Part shown: piece after piece, positions 8,701-17,035 of the stretch
How the letters are laid out: each line of letters opens with the position of its first letter
How positions within the stretch are numbered: the stretch's first letter is position 1
Source: an uncultured bacterium
GTDB lineage: Bacteria; Pseudomonadota; Gammaproteobacteria; Burkholderiales; Burkholderiaceae_E
Reading direction: 5' to 3'
Length of the DNA stretch: 64,000 bases
Assembly (NCBI GenBank): GCA_903907905.1
Contig: CAIVPX010000175.1
Span: forward strand, 62,001-126,000
Translations under genes and position numbers: made by a program
The notes under the pieces: generated by a model
Told to the model about the DNA's origin: nothing
The model's database searches: none
Seen by the model: only the letters and a program-made list of their open reading frames with translations

Positions 8701-8717
8701 TCAGCCCGTCGGGCTGA
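8701..8717. other. Short stem-loop between the racemase-family and Bug genes
   Basis: Perfect 7-bp inverted repeat TCAGCCC-GTC-GGGCTGA, 68 bases after the racemase-family stop. No T run follows. It may be a weak terminator or processing site in the 199-base gap; nothing else was recognised there. Confidence 0.35.
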
Positions 8718-8831
8718 GCAAGCGGTTTCCGGTAAAGGCGAGCCGTTGGGCTGAGGTGCTGAGCGGATGAGCCATCACAGTGGCGATCTTCGACTTACGC
8801 TGGCCCGGTGATCTATCAGGGAGGAGACGCG

Positions 8832-9806
8832 ATGCAGGCTTTAAGAGCATTTTTTGCCGCGGTCGTGATCGTTGCCGTAGGCGCACCTGCCGGGGCCTTG
8901 GCCCAGGAATTTCCGAGCCGCCCGGTACGGATCATCGTGCCCCTGGCAGCCGGTGGTGCCACCGACGTGGCCGCGCGCGTCATCGCCGAGAAATTATCCG
9001 AGCGGCTCGGGCAAGCGGTAGTGGTTGAAAACCGGGCGGGTGCCGAGGGCCTGATCGGCGTGGACGCTGCAGCCAAGTCAGCGCCTGACGGGTACACGCT
9101 GGTGTTTGGTTCCAGCACCACCATGGCGGCGATCGTCAGCCTGTTTGCCCGCCTGCCCTTCGATCCAGTCCGAGATTTCGTACCGGTGGCCAAGGCGCTC
9201 GACAACGCCTGGAACGCGCTCATCGTGCCGGCATCGCTTCCCGTCAAGGATCTGAAGGCGTTCATCGAGCTCGCGCGGGCGCGTCCCGGGCAATTGAATT
9301 ACGGCGCCGGCACGGCCAGTTCCAAAATTTGTATCGAAATGCTCAAGGTGATGACGGGTGTGAACATCACGCTGGTCCCCTACAAGACCTCCACCCAGGC
9401 GCTCAATGACCTCATCGCGGGGCAAGTCCAAATCGTTTGCGAACCCGTCGGCACCGCCATTCAGAACGCGAAGGCCGGCAAGGTGCGCGCCCTGGGCGTC
9501 ACTTCACCTATGCCGATCGCTGAGGCTGCCGGGGTACCTACCGTGGCCGAGGCCGCCAGCGCGCCCGGCTACGAGCATGCGTCCTGGATTGCGTTTTTCG
9601 CGCCAGTGGGCACGCCGACCCCGGCCGTCGAGCGACTGAGCGCCGAGTTGCTGCGTGTGCTGGCATCACCTGACATGGTGGCGCGCATGAAGGTACTGGG
9701 CTTTGATGTGGTTACCGCCGGCCCTACCGAGCTTGGTGCGCTGCAGCGAGCGACCATCGCGCGCTATGCCAAGGTCGTCAAGGACGCCGGCATCGTCCCG
9801 CAATAG
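8832..9806 (+). CDS. Bug-family periplasmic solute receptor (first copy)
   Basis: 324 residues, the normal size for tripartite tricarboxylate transporter (TctC/Bug) receptors. N-terminal Sec signal ending near GALAQ, then the family start FPSRPVRIIVPLAAGGATDVAARV and PDGYTLVFGSSTTMA. It would bind a small organic acid in the periplasm. ATG 8832 has ggaggagacgcg upstream and puts the signal peptide at the N terminus; the upstream in-frame start at 8808 lacks an RBS. No TctA/TctB membrane genes are present, as is common for Bug proteins. Closely similar to the next gene. Confidence 0.9.
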   Translation: MQALRAFFAAVVIVAVGAPAGALAQEFPSRPVRIIVPLAAGGATDVAARVIAEKLSERLGQAVVVENRAGAEGLIGVDAAAKSAPDGYTLVFGSSTTMAAIVSLFARLPFDPVRDFVPVAKALDNAWNALIVPASLPVKDLKAFIELARARPGQLNYGAGTASSKICIEMLKVMTGVNITLVPYKTSTQALNDLIAGQVQIVCEPVGTAIQNAKAGKVRALGVTSPMPIAEAAGVPTVAEAASAPGYEHASWIAFFAPVGTPTPAVERLSAELLRVLASPDMVARMKVLGFDVVTAGPTELGALQRATIARYAKVVKDAGIVPQ

Positions 9807-9841
9807 GCTTGACCCCAGTCTGTCCCTTACGGAGCGTTCCC

Positions 9842-10816
9842 ATGAAGCGATCGATCTTGTTGCCCGCGCTGGCGGCCTTCTGGCTGGTCGGCGCTTTCTC
9901 GGTGCCGTTGGCGGCGCAAACCTACCCCTCGCGCCCGGTACAACTGATCGTGCCCTTGGGGGCGGGCGGTGCCACCGATCTGGTGGCGCGTGTAATGGCC
10001 GAGAAACTGTCGGCTCGGCTGGGGCAGTCGGTGGTGGTTGAGAACCGCCCGGGGGCTGAGGGCGTGATTGGTATGGAGGCGGCCGCCCGGGCCGCACCGG
10101 ATGGCCACACGCTGGTGCTCGGATCAAGCACCACGCTTGCCGCCAATTTCGTCTTGCGCAGCAAGCTGCCGTTTCATCCGGTGAATGACTTTGTGCCGGT
10201 GGCGATGGCGCTAAAGAATGCCTTCAACATCCTGGTGATCAACCCTGCGGTCCCTGCAGCCAGCCTGCAGGAATACATCGCTCTGGCTAAAGCCAAGCCG
10301 GCAACGATGTTCTATGGCACGGGGACCAGCGGTTCGAAGATCTGCGCCGAGATGTTCAAGGCGATGGCGGGCGTCAATATTACGATGGTCAATTACAAGA
10401 GCTCGCCCCAGGCCCTCAATGACCTGATGGGTGGGCAGTTGCAGTTGATCTGCGAACCGGTGGGCACCTCGATCGCGTCGATCCGGGCTGGCAAACTGCG
10501 CGCCTTGGGGGTCACCAGCCCGAGCCGTCTCGCGGCTATTCCCGATATCCCGACGGTGGCTGAGTCCGGGTTGCCGGGCTTCGAGTATTCCGCCTGGGTG
10601 GGCGTGTTCGCACCGGCCGGCACACCTCGGGCGATTATCGACCGTCTGAGCACAGAAATCGAGGCGACGATCAGCCAGCCCGACACTGCAGCCAAGATCC
10701 AGAGCGTCGGTTTCGACCCGATGATCGGTGGCCCTGAGGCGCTGGCGGCGCTGCTCAAGTCCGAGATCTCGAGAGCCGCCAAGGTTGTGAGCGATGCGGG
10801 CATCAAGCCGGATTGA
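9842..10816 (+). CDS. Bug-family periplasmic solute receptor (second copy)
   Basis: 324 residues. Sec signal (MKRSILLPALAAFWLVG, ending near LAAQ), then YPSRPVQLIVPLGAGGATDL and PDGHTLVLGSSTTLA, the same blocks in the same order and spacing as the preceding receptor. The two genes are 35 bases apart, have identical lengths and look like a tandem duplication that has diverged. Ligand unknown; adjacency to CoA-ester enzymes suggests an organic acid feeding that pathway. ATG 9842 chosen because the signal peptide starts there; the in-frame start at 9809 adds a non-signal leader. Confidence 0.9.
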   Translation: MKRSILLPALAAFWLVGAFSVPLAAQTYPSRPVQLIVPLGAGGATDLVARVMAEKLSARLGQSVVVENRPGAEGVIGMEAAARAAPDGHTLVLGSSTTLAANFVLRSKLPFHPVNDFVPVAMALKNAFNILVINPAVPAASLQEYIALAKAKPATMFYGTGTSGSKICAEMFKAMAGVNITMVNYKSSPQALNDLMGGQLQLICEPVGTSIASIRAGKLRALGVTSPSRLAAIPDIPTVAESGLPGFEYSAWVGVFAPAGTPRAIIDRLSTEIEATISQPDTAAKIQSVGFDPMIGGPEALAALLKSEISRAAKVVSDAGIKPD

Positions 10817-10831
10817 AAACGTACGCTTGCT

Positions 10832-10858
10832 GCATGGGCGCTGATCTTCGCGCCATGC
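10832..10858. other. Imperfect stem-loop upstream of the SDR gene
   Basis: GCATGGGCGC and CGCGCCATGC pair with one bulge around a 7-base loop, 16 bases after the second Bug gene stop and 47 before the SDR start. It may be a terminator without a T run or an operator. Confidence 0.35.
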
Positions 10859-10904
10859 TTGAACGATCAAATTTCTCCTATTTCACCAACCTCAGGACTT
10901 TGAT

Positions 10905-11660
10905 ATGGATCTCGGGCTGAAAGGAAAAACCGTTCTCATTACTGGTGGATCGAAGGGCATTGGCCTCGCGGCTGCGCAGTCGTTTGCAGCCGAGGGCTGC
11001 ACGGTGCATATCGCTGCGCGCAATGCCGATGCGCTTGAGCGGGCTCGCGAGGGCATTCTCGCGTCGCACGCCGTTGAGGTGCACTGCCACGCGGTCGACC
11101 TGCGAGACGGCGAGCAACTTCGGGCCCTTGCCAAACGCTGCGAGGGGGTCGACATCTTGATCAACAACGCCGGCGATATCCCTGGGGGCAGCATTGAAAC
11201 TCTCAATGACGACGCCTGGCGTCATGCCTGGGAACTCAAGGTCTTTGGCTATGTCAACCTCACGCGCGAGATTTTTGCCCAGATGAAGGCCCGCCAGTCG
11301 GGCACCATCGTCAATGTGATGGGCATGGCATCGCAAAACCCGTCCTTCGAATACGTGTGCGGAGCCACGGCCAACGCTGGCCTGGCGGCTTTCACTCAAG
11401 GGATGGGGCGTGGGTCAACCAAATTCGGCGTTCGGGTGATGGGTGTGCACCCGCCGGCAACGCTCACCGATCGCATCATCAAGCTCATGAAAGACGTGGC
11501 CAGAGTCAGGTATGGCGATGAGACCCGCACCGAGGATGTGATTCGTGACGGCCTGTTCCCGCAGCCCATTTCGGCCAAGCAGGTGGGGGATGCCATCGTG
11601 TTTCTCGCTTCGCCCAAGGCGGCTGAGCTCTCTGGCATCGTGGTCAACTTGGGCCCCTGA
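10905..11660 (+). CDS. Short-chain dehydrogenase/reductase family protein, atypical active site
   Basis: 251 residues. The Rossmann N terminus is intact: VLITGGSKGIGLAAA (TGxxxGxG), cofactor-pocket Arg in AARNAD, VDLRDGE, and LINNAGDIPGG (NNAG). The catalytic region reads VNVMGMASQNPSFEYVCGAT then ANAGLAAFTQ, where a classical SDR has Tyr-x3-Lys before AAL; here the position of Lys is Asn and that of Tyr is Gly. A Tyr lies a few residues earlier (FEYVCG). This fits a divergent SDR subgroup whose chemistry may differ from classical alcohol/ketone reduction. ATG at 10905. Likely in the same unit as the following crotonase gene. Confidence 0.85.
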   Translation: MDLGLKGKTVLITGGSKGIGLAAAQSFAAEGCTVHIAARNADALERAREGILASHAVEVHCHAVDLRDGEQLRALAKRCEGVDILINNAGDIPGGSIETLNDDAWRHAWELKVFGYVNLTREIFAQMKARQSGTIVNVMGMASQNPSFEYVCGATANAGLAAFTQGMGRGSTKFGVRVMGVHPPATLTDRIIKLMKDVARVRYGDETRTEDVIRDGLFPQPISAKQVGDAIVFLASPKAAELSGIVVNLGP

Positions 11661-11708
11661 TCGCCGCGCTCAGCCCGCCCGCTCATTCATTTTCAAGAAA
11701 GGATCCTC

Positions 11709-12521
11709 ATGTCAGACGACCGCTATGCCAAATACCAGCGCCTGAAATTTGATCGCCCACATCCGCGTGTCTTGCGCATCACCATGACCTCGCCGGGCAA
11801 GCTCAACCCCATGGATGCCATCCTGCATAACGAGGTCTCAACCATCTGGCCCATCATTGATGCCGACCCCACCGTGTCAGCGGTGATCATCACCGGTGCT
11901 GGCAATGCCTTCTCGGCGGGCGGCGATCTGGTTCACGAGCAGAAGGTGCAGCGCGATCATGAGATGCGCATGCAGGTGCTGAAAGAAGCGCGAGAACTGG
12001 TCCTGGGCATGCTCAACTGCAGCAAGCCCATCATCAGTGCCATTCGCGGGTGGGCGGTGGGCGCGGGGCTCGCCTGCGCACTCATGGCTGACATTTCCAT
12101 CGCGTCCAAGACCGCCAAGATTTCCGATGGCCACACCAAGATCGGACTCACCGCTGGAGATCATGCGCTGATCATCTGGCCGCTGCTGTGTGGCATGGCC
12201 AAATCAAAGTACTACCTGCTCACCTGCGCTTCAATCACGGGCGAAGAGGCCGAGCGCATGGGGCTGGTGTCTCTGGTGGTTGAGGACGCCGAGCTCGAAG
12301 CCCGCGCCCTGCAAATTGCCCAGGGGCTTGCCGAGGGCTCTCAGAGCGCCATCCGCTGGACCAAGCGCGCGCTCAATCTCTGGATGAAGCCCTCCGAGGC
12401 GATCTTCGAGGCCTCGCTCGCCTACGAATTCATCGGCTTCGGCGCCCCCGAGGCGGTCGAGGGGATCCAGGCCTTTCTCGACAAGCGCACGCCGCAGTTT
12501 CCGACGGATTCAATTACCTGA
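11709..12521 (+). CDS. Crotonase-superfamily protein without the hydratase glutamates
   Basis: 270 residues. Oxyanion-hole segments FSAGGDLVHEQ and GWAVGAGLACALMADISIAS are clear, so it belongs to the enoyl-CoA hydratase/isomerase superfamily. The two acid/base Glu positions are Cys/Ala (GLACAL) and Gly/His (SDGHTKIGLTAGD), unlike the copy at 6715. It may be a hydrolase, isomerase, or C-C lyase acting on an acyl-CoA. aagaaagga precedes the ATG. Placed 48 bases after the SDR gene on the same strand. Confidence 0.87.
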   Translation: MSDDRYAKYQRLKFDRPHPRVLRITMTSPGKLNPMDAILHNEVSTIWPIIDADPTVSAVIITGAGNAFSAGGDLVHEQKVQRDHEMRMQVLKEARELVLGMLNCSKPIISAIRGWAVGAGLACALMADISIASKTAKISDGHTKIGLTAGDHALIIWPLLCGMAKSKYYLLTCASITGEEAERMGLVSLVVEDAELEARALQIAQGLAEGSQSAIRWTKRALNLWMKPSEAIFEASLAYEFIGFGAPEAVEGIQAFLDKRTPQFPTDSIT

Positions 12522-12550
12522 TCGCCATACCAACCATCTGCCTGCGCCGC

Positions 12551-12579
12551 CGGACCGGGCATACCGCGCGCCCGGTCCG
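12551..12579. terminator. Bidirectional hairpin between convergent genes
   Basis: Perfect 10-bp GC-rich inverted repeat CGGACCGGGC / GCCCGGTCCG around a 9-base loop, in the 80-base gap between the convergent crotonase and MetY genes. No T run on either side. Position and strength suggest a shared terminator. Confidence 0.5.
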
Positions 12580-12601
12580 CTGCCGCGCTGCCGGCCGGCG
12601 C

Positions 12602-13885
12602 TCAACTCGCCGCCAGCGCTTGCTCAAGATCCTCGAGCAGATCATCAATATGCTCGATCCCCACAGACAGGCGCACCATGTCTTCGCTCACGCCCGCCTT
12701 GGCGAGTTCGGCAGCGTCGAGCTGGCGGTGAGTGGTTGACGCCGGATGCGTAGCGAGCGACTTCGCATCGCCGATGTTGACCAGCCGGGTGAAGAGCTTG
12801 AGCGCATCCAGAAAACGCGCGCCTGCCGCGCGCTTGTCTACGTCCTGGCTCTTGAGGCCGAATGACACGATGCCCGAAGCTTTACCTCCCATGTATTTTT
12901 GTACGAGTGCATGCTCGGCGTGGTCGGGCAGGCCCGCATAGTTGACCCAGGCCACCTTCGGGTGCTTCTGCAGTGTTTGCGCGATGGAGAGCGCGTTGCT
13001 GCAGATTCGGTCCATACGTAGCGCGAGGGTTTCGATGCCTTGCAGGATGAGAAAGGCGTTCATCGGCGAGATGGCTGCCCCCATGTTCCGAAGCGGCACC
13101 ACGCGCGCTCGCCCGATGTAGGCGGCCGGACCGAGTGCCTCGGTGTAGACCACGCCGTGATAGGACACGTCGGGCTCGTTCAGTCGCTTGAAGCGCGCCT
13201 TGTGCTCGGCCCAGGGAAACTTGCCCGAGTCGACAATGGCGCCGCCCACACTGTTGCCGTGCCCGCCCAGGTATTTGGTGAGCGAGTGCACGACGATGTC
13301 GGCACCATGCTCGATGGGGCGGCACAGGTAGGGGCTGGGCACGGTGTTGTCAACAATGAGGGGCACGCCATGCGCGTGGGCCACCGCGGCGAGCTTTGCG
13401 AAATCGGTGACATTGCCCAAGGGATTGCCGACCGACTCGCAAAAGACTGCTTTGGTCTTGGCGTCAATCAGTGCCGCAAAGGTTTCGGGCTTGCGTGGAT
13501 CGGCAAAGCGCACCTCGATGCCCATCTGCGGAAAAGTGTGCGCAAACAGGTTGTAGGTGCCGCCGTAAAGTGTGCTGGCCGACACGATATTGTCGCCGGC
13601 CTCGGCGATGGTCTGAATGGCGTAGGTAATCGCGGCCATGCCCGAGGCCAGCGCCAGCGCAGCGATCCCCCCTTCGAGCGCAGCGACGCGTTTTTCAAGC
13701 ACGTCCTGCGTGGGGTTCATGATGCGCGTGTAGATGTTGCCGGCCACCTTGAGGTCGAACAGATCGGCCCCGTGCTGCGCATTGTCGAAGGCGTAGGCCA
13801 CCGTTTGATACACCGGGACCGCGACGGCCTTGGTCGTGGGGTCGGGGCTGTAGCCGGCATGGACGGCCAGGGTTTCCAGTTTCAT
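12602..13885 (-). CDS. metY: O-acetylhomoserine sulfhydrylase-type PLP enzyme
   Basis: 427 residues, the length of O-acetylhomoserine (thiol)-lyase. Cys/Met-metabolism PLP family: starts [16 protein letters not shown], has [38 protein letters not shown] and the PLP-lysine motif [12 protein letters not shown]; ends with [19 protein letters not shown]. It would make homocysteine from O-acetylhomoserine and sulfide in the cytoplasm. It stands alone, convergent with 11709 and divergent from 13949. cggagacaccc lies upstream of the ATG. The family is very conserved and the call is firm; whether it acts as MetY or MetZ in vivo cannot be told. Confidence 0.93.
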   Translation of the reverse strand: MKLETLAVHAGYSPDPTTKAVAVPVYQTVAYAFDNAQHGADLFDLKVAGNIYTRIMNPTQDVLEKRVAALEGGIAALALASGMAAITYAIQTIAEAGDNIVSASTLYGGTYNLFAHTFPQMGIEVRFADPRKPETFAALIDAKTKAVFCESVGNPLGNVTDFAKLAAVAHAHGVPLIVDNTVPSPYLCRPIEHGADIVVHSLTKYLGGHGNSVGGAIVDSGKFPWAEHKARFKRLNEPDVSYHGVVYTEALGPAAYIGRARVVPLRNMGAAISPMNAFLILQGIETLALRMDRICSNALSIAQTLQKHPKVAWVNYAGLPDHAEHALVQKYMGGKASGIVSFGLKSQDVDKRAAGARFLDALKLFTRLVNIGDAKSLATHPASTTHRQLDAAELAKAGVSEDMVRLSVGIEHIDDLLEDLEQALAAS

Positions 13886-13948
13886 TGGGTGTCTCCGTGT
13901 GGGGCAGGTTGGTTTTGATTGGGCCCGTTACTGTGCCAGAATTTTCCG

Positions 13949-14275
13949 ATGATTCGACAAGCCTTCTGGTGCGCGTGTTTCATCGTGCTGATCATCTCGC
14001 TACCGCCGACTGGCGAGGCAGACGTCATTGATTTTTCGGGCTTTTGGGACAAGATGCGTCTGTCCGTGTCCTTTGGCGGACTGACCGTGCTGGGGCTGAT
14101 CGCCTACCCGAAGCAGCCCCGCTCACTGGTTATCGGGCTGGCGGCGCTGGGTGTGATGATTGAGTTGACCCAGTCGTTTGCCCCATGGCAGTACGCCGAT
14201 TTCAGCGACCTACTGGCCATCCTCACCGGCATCACGGTGGTTCGGGTGGTCTGGGCCGTGACCTTCAGGCGCTGA
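13949..14275 (+). CDS. VanZ-like membrane protein
   Basis: 108 residues with about four hydrophobic segments. The C-terminal block IELTQSFAPWQYADFSDLLA then ILTGI matches the VanZ-like pattern E-x2-Q-x-F-x-P-x-R-x2-D-x2-D-x4-N-x2-G, with the usual Arg replaced by Gln/Tyr. N-terminal WDKMRLSVSFGGL replaces the typical KxxHxxxY. Function unknown. ATG 13949 has no strong RBS; a TTG at 13919 is an alternative start. Stop is 2 bases from the stop of the convergent M20 gene. Confidence 0.65.
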   Translation: MIRQAFWCACFIVLIISLPPTGEADVIDFSGFWDKMRLSVSFGGLTVLGLIAYPKQPRSLVIGLAALGVMIELTQSFAPWQYADFSDLLAILTGITVVRVVWAVTFRR

Positions 14276-14276
14276 G

Positions 14277-15464
14277 TCAGGCGCTGAGATAGCGCTCGAC
14301 CAGGCGTGTCCAGTAAGCGGCGCCCACCGTCAGGTTGTCGTCGTTGAAGTCGTAACGGGCGTTGTGCAGCATGCCGCTCTGTTCGCCATTGCCCACCCGC
14401 AGAAAGCACCCGGGTTTTTTCTGCAGGAAGTAGGCGAAGTCTTCGCTGCCCGTGACGGGCCCGAAGGGTGCCGTGACTCGCTCAAGCCCCACGAGTTCTT
14501 CGGCGACCTGGCGTGCAAACTCGGTCTCCTTCGCGCTGTTGACCAGCACCGGGTAACCCCGGTCGTACACCACATCGGCCTCCGCCCCGAACCCCTCGGC
14601 GTGTGAGCGTGCAAGCGTCACGATCCGTTGCTCGAGGCGTTCGCGCACGCCCTGGTCGAATGAACGGATGCTCAACTCCATCGTGGCGCTGTCGGGGATG
14701 ACGTTGGCGACCGATCCTGCGTGCAGCGAGCCAACAGTGACGATCGCCGTCTGCGTGGGATCGATGTTGCGCGAGACCACTGTTTGCAGCGCCATGATGA
14801 GGCTGGCCGCGATGACCACCGGGTCGACCGACAGGTGGGGGCGTGCGGCGTGGCCGCCCCGGCCGCGGACGGTGATCTTGGCGGTGTCGGAAGCCGACAT
14901 GAAGGGGCCGCTGCCAAACATGAAGGTGCCGGTGGGATAGCCCGGGTGATTGTGCATGCCGAAGATGGCATCGCAGGGAAACCGCTCGAACAGGCCGTCC
15001 GCGATCATGCGCTCGGCGCCGCTGTTTTTTCCGGCCTCTTCGGCCGGCTGGAACACCAAGTGGACCGTACCGGAGAAGTTGCGGGTCTTGGCCAGATGCT
15101 GCGCCGCTCCCAAGAGCATGGTGGTGTGGCCGTCATGGCCGCAGGCGTGCATGACGCCGGCTACCTGGCTGGCGTGGGGTTGGCCAGTCTGCTCTTGGAT
15201 GGGCAGGGCGTCCATGTCGGCACGCACCGCGATCGAGCGGGCGCCATCCGCCACTCGTAGGCTTGCCACGACACCGTGCCCGCCAACCCCACGGGTCACC
15301 TGCCAGCCCCAGGCCTCGAGTTGGCCAGCCACCAGTGCCGCGGTGGCAGCCTCCTGAAATGACAATTCGGGGTGCTGGTGCAGATGCCTCCGCGTGCTGC
15401 GCAAAAATCCGGCTGCGCCGGCAAGATCACCCAACTCGCAAAAACACCGCAAACGGTCAGACAT
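14277..15464 (-). CDS. M20 family amidohydrolase (hippurate hydrolase-like)
   Basis: 395 residues. Metal-ligand motifs of the M20D group are in order: RADMDALPIQEQT, HACGHDGHTTMLLGAA, FQPAEEAGKNSGAERMI and MHNHPGYPTG, plus the C-terminal PVTGSEDFAYFLQKKPG block. These hydrolyse N-acyl amino acids or related amides in the cytoplasm with two metal ions. No signal peptide. Start at 15464 is supported by gaggagct upstream. Divergent from the type I secretion operon, with a 105-base gap between. Confidence 0.9.
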   Translation of the reverse strand: MSDRLRCFCELGDLAGAAGFLRSTRRHLHQHPELSFQEAATAALVAGQLEAWGWQVTRGVGGHGVVASLRVADGARSIAVRADMDALPIQEQTGQPHASQVAGVMHACGHDGHTTMLLGAAQHLAKTRNFSGTVHLVFQPAEEAGKNSGAERMIADGLFERFPCDAIFGMHNHPGYPTGTFMFGSGPFMSASDTAKITVRGRGGHAARPHLSVDPVVIAASLIMALQTVVSRNIDPTQTAIVTVGSLHAGSVANVIPDSATMELSIRSFDQGVRERLEQRIVTLARSHAEGFGAEADVVYDRGYPVLVNSAKETEFARQVAEELVGLERVTAPFGPVTGSEDFAYFLQKKPGCFLRVGNGEQSGMLHNARYDFNDDNLTVGAAYWTRLVERYLSA

Positions 15465-15569
15465 CGGTTAGCTCCTCGAAGCAGCGCGCGCGGCGCCCGG
15501 CGCGCTGGGCTGACAAGTTATCACGTAAAATGAAAGGTTGACCGCAGACATCAAACCCCGAGAGAGTTC

Positions 15570-17033
15570 TTGATTCCGGACAGATTTTTCCCGAACACCA
15601 CGCGTCGGATTGTCGTAGCGCTGATCGCCCGGCGAGTGAGTTCGCTCGAGCGGCGTTTTCAGCGCGTGCGCGTGCCCGGCCCGTTATCGGGCCGAGGGGG
15701 GCTCAGGTGGGTGCTCAGGTGGGTGCTCAGGTGGGTCGCAACGCTTGCGTTGGGATGTTCGACGGCGGCGTTTGCGCAACTGCCTTTCGGGCAGCCTGCC
15801 GCAGGGGCGTCGGGCGCGAGCGGTATATCGCCTGGCCGCCTCCGCGCCATGCCCTGGTCAGGCCCGGTCGGGCTGGCGCAGTTGCTTGAGGCCGCGGTCA
15901 CGGTTCACCCTTCGGTCCGGGCCAAGCAGGGCGAGCTGCAGGCTGCCGGGTTCGATCTCGAGAGCGCGCAATGGGCGCGCTACCCTTCGGTCTCCAGCGA
16001 AGTTCAGGCCGACGATGGCAACCGGCAGGCTGCCCTTCAGGTGCAGCAACCCCTCTGGAGCGGCGGCCGGATCCCGGGTCAGATCGACTATGCCGGCGCC
16101 GTTCGCGAAGCGGCGGCGGCGGCAGTCCTCGAGGCCGAGCAGCAAGTCATGTTGCAGGCGGCGAGCGGTTTTTTCGAGTTCACGCGGCAGCAGGCCCGTA
16201 TCGAGATTGCCCGCCAGAACGAGGCCGAGCATCGTCGCTTGCTGGACATGATTCGCCGGCGGGTTGCAGCTGAAATCAGTGCGGTAGCTGACCAGACGCT
16301 CGCGGCGGCCCGCATGCAGCAGGCCCTTGCCGAACGCTTGCAGTTTGAGCGGGCGCTGGAAAACGCTCGGGTTGCACTGGAGCAGCTTGCCGGGGTGTCC
16401 CTGTCTGGCGGTTTGCGTCAGCCCCTGCGAATGCCGCCCGAACCGGGCTCGGAGGGCGAGGCGCTCGATACGTCACTGGACCGCTCGGCCGAGCGCAGGC
16501 GGCTTCAGGCGCTGGTGGTGGCCGCGCGCTCTCAAATCGATCTGTCCCGGGCCAACAGCAGGCCCCAGGTCTTCGCAGCGGTTCGGCAGCAGATTGGACC
16601 CTTGCTCTTCGGACAGGATCGCACCCGCGCGTTTCTCGGTGTCGAGTTCAAGCCGGGTCCCGGCTTGTCCTCGGTCACTGCCGTTCAGGCAGCTGCCTCT
16701 CGGGTTGATTCCGCCGAGGAAGCGGTCATTACTCACGAGCGCCAACTTGCGCAGCAGGTTCGCGCCAGTTGGCTCGATCTCCAGGCGCAGCGTCTGCAGC
16801 TTGAGCCCTCGAGGCTCATCGCTCAATCTACCGAGGACGTCGTCGCCTCTTACTTGCGGCAGTACCAGGTCAGCCGAAAGAGCTGGCTTGATGTGCTCAA
16901 CGCCCAGCGTGAAACCACCCAGGCCCGCTATACGCTTGCAGATCTTGAATCCGGCATTCAGCTTGCGCATCTGCGCCTGCTGATGCTGAGCGGTCGGGTC
17001 GACGCCCGCTCGCTTGACCAACTGGGGCCCTGA
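15570..17033 (+). CDS. TolC-family outer membrane protein of a type I secretion system
   Basis: 487 residues from a TTG start with gagagag upstream. A long N-terminal extension precedes a hydrophobic signal ending in AAFAQ. TolC-like repeats follow: LLEAAVTVHPSVRAKQGELQ, QPLWSGGRIPGQIDYAGAV, and the second half ending in VVASYLRQYQVSRKSWLDVLNAQRE (given here in part as SYLRQYQVSRKSWLDVLNAQ). It would form the outer-membrane tunnel for the ABC exporter whose gene starts 2 bases after its stop. The signal region is partly built from a 12-base tandem repeat (see 15701). The real start could be further downstream. Confidence 0.87.
   Translation: MIPDRFFPNTTRRIVVALIARRVSSLERRFQRVRVPGPLSGRGGLRWVLRWVLRWVATLALGCSTAAFAQLPFGQPAAGASGASGISPGRLRAMPWSGPVGLAQLLEAAVTVHPSVRAKQGELQAAGFDLESAQWARYPSVSSEVQADDGNRQAALQVQQPLWSGGRIPGQIDYAGAVREAAAAAVLEAEQQVMLQAASGFFEFTRQQARIEIARQNEAEHRRLLDMIRRRVAAEISAVADQTLAAARMQQALAERLQFERALENARVALEQLAGVSLSGGLRQPLRMPPEPGSEGEALDTSLDRSAERRRLQALVVAARSQIDLSRANSRPQVFAAVRQQIGPLLFGQDRTRAFLGVEFKPGPGLSSVTAVQAAASRVDSAEEAVITHERQLAQQVRASWLDLQAQRLQLEPSRLIAQSTEDVVASYLRQYQVSRKSWLDVLNAQRETTQARYTLADLESGIQLAHLRLLMLSGRVDARSLDQLGP
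15701..15736 (+). repeat. Three tandem 12-base repeats in the TolC-like signal region
   Basis: GCTCAGGTGGGT occurs three times without interruption, encoding LRWV-LRWV-LRWV at the start of the hydrophobic signal segment. Because the unit is a multiple of three, gain or loss of copies would change signal length without breaking the frame. Confidence 0.9.
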
Positions 17034-17035
17034 CA

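Noticed and set aside
13040-13918. 292-codon plus-strand open frame
   Set aside because: Antisense to metY, whose protein is strongly conserved.
13921-13948. TGGCAC followed by GG on the minus strand before metY
   Set aside because: The -12 GC is missing; spacing and sequence do not fit sigma-54.
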